Assembly (NCBI GenBank): GCA_017454855.1
Contig: JAFTCE010000174.1
Location: 1 to 64,000 of the forward strand
Reading direction: 5' to 3'
Source: Desulfovibrio sp.
Lineage (GTDB): Bacteria; Desulfobacterota; Desulfovibrionia; Desulfovibrionales; Desulfovibrionaceae
DNA length: 64,000 nucleotides
Each line of letters opens with the position of its first letter. Position 1 is the first letter of the stretch. This document shows, one piece after another, positions 62,140 to 64,000 of the stretch. A program made the position numbers and the translations under genes. The notes beneath the pieces were generated by a model. That model saw only the letters and a list, made by a program, of their open reading frames with translations, searched no databases and was not told the DNA's origin.

Positions 62140-64000
62140 ATGACCATTCAGAACACGCTTCCCAAGTATATTCAGATCCGAGGCGCCAAGGTACACAACC
62201 TGCACAACATCGACGTTGACATTCCCCTGCATTGCATTGCGGGCATTGCCGGTGTGTCCGGCTCCGGCAAATCCTCTCTGGCCTTGGGCGTGGTCTATGC
62301 CGAGGGTTCCCGCCGCTATTTGGACTCCTTGTCAACCTACACGCGTCGCCGCATGACCCAGGCAGCCAAGGCGGATGTGGAGGAAATTCTGCATGTGCCG
62401 GCCACACTGGCCCTGCATCAGAGGCCGACCGCTGGTGGCATCCGCTCTACGTTCGGCACGGGTACGGAGCTGCTGAACAACCTACGGCTTATGTTTTCGC
62501 GTTTGGCCAGCCACCGCTGCCCTCGGGGACACTACCTTGCGCCCAGCCTGGCCGTGGCTGCAGAGCAGGAACTTGTCTGCCCGCAGTGCGGGGAGCGTTT
62601 TTACGGTCCTTCTGCCGAAGATTTGGCCTTCAACAGTCAAGGTGCCTGTTCAAAGTGCGCTGGCACCGGTCTCATCCGCACAGTGGATCGCAAGAGCCTG
62701 GTTCCCGACGAAAGCCTGACTATCGACCAGGGCGCCGTGGCCCCCTGGAACAGTCTCATGTGGTCGCTCATGACGGACGTCTGTCGGGCCATGGGCGTGC
62801 GTACGGACGTGCCCTTTACGGATCTGACAGAGGCGGAGAAGGCCATTGTCTATGACGGCCCCAAGGTCAAGAAGCGCATTTTTTATAGGCCCAAGAACAA
62901 GGACAGCGTGACGGCGGGAGAGCTGGACTTTACCTACTACAGCGCCACGGCAACGGTTCTCAACGCCCTCTCCAAGGTCAAGGACGAGAAGGGTATGAAG
63001 CGCGTGGAAAAGTTTCTCAAGGAGGAACAGTGCCCGCAGTGTCAGGGCACGCGCCTTTCGGATGCGGCGCGCGGCCCACGGCTTGCGGGACTGGGCCTGG
63101 ATACGGCCTGCGCCCTGCCCCTGCAAGAGCTGATGGCCTGGGTGCGCTCTGTGCCCGCCACCCTGCCCGAAGCCATGCGGCCCATGGCCCAAAGCATTTG
63201 CGACTCCTTCACTCTTGCGGCCCAAAGGCTTCTGGATCTGGGCCTGTCCTATCTGTCTCTGGATCGTGCGGCCAGCACCTTGTCCACAGGAGAACGGCAG
63301 CGCATGCAGCTGGCCCGCGCCGTCCGCAATAGGACGAGTGGCGTACTCTATGTCCTGGACGAGCCTTCAGTGGGCTTGCATCCTGCCAACATTGAGGGCC
63401 TCAAGGCTGTCATGCGCGATCTCGTGGCAGACGGCAATTCCGTCCTCCTGGTGGATCACGACATTCAGGTGCTTTGTGAGGCCGACTGGATCATCGAATT
63501 GGGGCCGCAAGCCGGAGCCCAGGGCGGTCGGATCATTGCCCAGGGGAGCGTGGCCGACCTCGTCGAAAACGCGAATTCGTGCATTGGCCCTTTTCTGCGC
63601 CTGGAGGCTGGAGATGCCGGGGGACGCAGTCTCGGCGCGTGTCCGCCAGAAGAACTTTTTTCCAAGGGCAGTTTGGCTTTGGAAACGTCGCAGCTGCACA
63701 CGGTCAGACCTCTGAAGGTGACATTGCCCCGTGGCAGACTCTGTGTGGTCAGCGGAGTGTCCGGCTCCGGCAAGACCACCTTGGTGCTGGAAAGCCTCGT
63801 GCCTGCAGCCTTGGCCCTGGCCCAGGGCCGAACGCTCCCTGAGCATGTGCTGCGTGCGGACATGCCGGGCATTGCCCAAGTGCGGCTTATGGATGCTACG
63901 CCCATTGGCGTTAACGTGCGCTCCACCGTGGCCACCTATGCTGACGTCCACGACGAACTGCGCAAAATTTTTGCCCGCACGCCTGAGGCACGCCAGCGCG
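62140..64000 (+). CDS. UvrA-like ABC ATPase, 5' part (runs off window)
   Basis: The first 620 codons are in the window. They show a Walker A GVSGSGKSS near residue 40, a zinc-binding segment (CPRGHY ... CPQCGERF), CSKCAGTG and CPQCQGTRLS, the ABC signature STGERQRMQLARAV near 381, DEPSVGLHPANI and a second Walker A GVSGSGKTT near 540. It is shorter between these motifs than the DNA-repair UvrA and resembles the UvrA paralogues (DrrC-like) linked to drug resistance. The ATG follows AGGA. It lies 178 bases downstream of the TetR gene on the same strand, which may control it. Confidence 0.88.
   Translation, partial: MTIQNTLPKYIQIRGAKVHNLHNIDVDIPLHCIAGIAGVSGSGKSSLALGVVYAEGSRRYLDSLSTYTRRRMTQAAKADVEEILHVPATLALHQRPTAGGIRSTFGTGTELLNNLRLMFSRLASHRCPRGHYLAPSLAVAAEQELVCPQCGERFYGPSAEDLAFNSQGACSKCAGTGLIRTVDRKSLVPDESLTIDQGAVAPWNSLMWSLMTDVCRAMGVRTDVPFTDLTEAEKAIVYDGPKVKKRIFYRPKNKDSVTAGELDFTYYSATATVLNALSKVKDEKGMKRVEKFLKEEQCPQCQGTRLSDAARGPRLAGLGLDTACALPLQELMAWVRSVPATLPEAMRPMAQSICDSFTLAAQRLLDLGLSYLSLDRAASTLSTGERQRMQLARAVRNRTSGVLYVLDEPSVGLHPANIEGLKAVMRDLVADGNSVLLVDHDIQVLCEADWIIELGPQAGAQGGRIIAQGSVADLVENANSCIGPFLRLEAGDAGGRSLGACPPEELFSKGSLALETSQLHTVRPLKVTLPRGRLCVVSGVSGSGKTTLVLESLVPAALALAQGRTLPEHVLRADMPGIAQVRLMDATPIGVNVRSTVATYADVHDELRKIFARTPEARQR

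Noticed and set aside
1..64000. CRISPR arrays, rRNA genes and a replication origin
   Set aside because: No regularly spaced repeats, no rRNA-like sequence and no cluster of DnaA-box-like sites with dnaA or gyrase genes were seen.

Overview
The window is a GC-rich chromosomal segment that reads as a sulfate reducer of the family Desulfovibrionaceae. Evidence for this includes an adenylate kinase with the metal-binding C129/H135/C151/C154 pattern known from Desulfovibrio gigas, a Re-type (anaerobe) citrate synthase beside isocitrate dehydrogenase and a YbhJ-like aconitase, a CbiR-type cobamide remodelling enzyme, and several small proteins that resemble ones typical of this group. Most of the window is core chromosome; the accessory part is at the left end.

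Layout. Positions 1-2060 are the end of an integrated element: the tip of an IS3-family insertion sequence that has cut into a phage LPD38-type protein, a P4-type tyrosine integrase, and the tRNA-Ser(UGA) gene that was probably its target. Next come HU and glutamate racemase (2.1-3.7 kb), hisH-hisF overlapping a LarE-like sulfur transferase (4-6.3 kb), a 35-residue basic microprotein, an FmdB zinc ribbon, purB, pyrE and an L,D-transpeptidase carrying three NTF2-like repeats (6.5-11.3 kb). A polyprenyl-phosphate sugar transferase and a GT4 glycosyltransferase follow on the minus strand (11.5-14 kb), then a TMEM43-family membrane protein and a lipoprotein 5'-nucleotidase.

Positions 17.6-22.9 kb hold a three-gene unit that makes 2-oxoglutarate from oxaloacetate and acetyl-CoA: Re-citrate synthase fused to a C-terminal Cache-like sensor domain, isocitrate dehydrogenase and aconitase. 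YgiQ overlaps it tail to tail. Positions 24.9-34.3 kb are a motility and signalling region. It contains two divergent flagellin-like genes behind a sigma-28-like promoter, two small unknown genes in the same direction, a PAS-like protein, an HD-domain protein, two membrane diguanylate cyclases, an epimerase and a ferredoxin-type aldo/keto reductase.

Positions 34.7-46.6 kb are the transcription/translation operon rimP-nusA-ylxR-infB-ylxP-nrnA-truB-rpsO-pnp. A strong terminator hairpin lies in its leader, and ylxP sits where rbfA is often found. From 46.7 kb come adk, a SNF2/SWIM helicase, a peptide-type solute-binding protein, cbiR overlapping a presequence-type M16 protease, an alpha/beta hydrolase and a WbpP-type epimerase.

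The right end (58.8-64 kb) holds an SDR-cupin-aldo/keto reductase operon divergent from a TetR-family regulator, with a perfect 10-bp inverted repeat and a third half-site between them. A UvrA paralogue follows and runs off the window. The best candidates for new biology are the citrate synthase-Cache fusion, the sigma-28-linked pair of atypical flagellin-like proteins, the rimP leader hairpin and the TetR operator with its redox operon.
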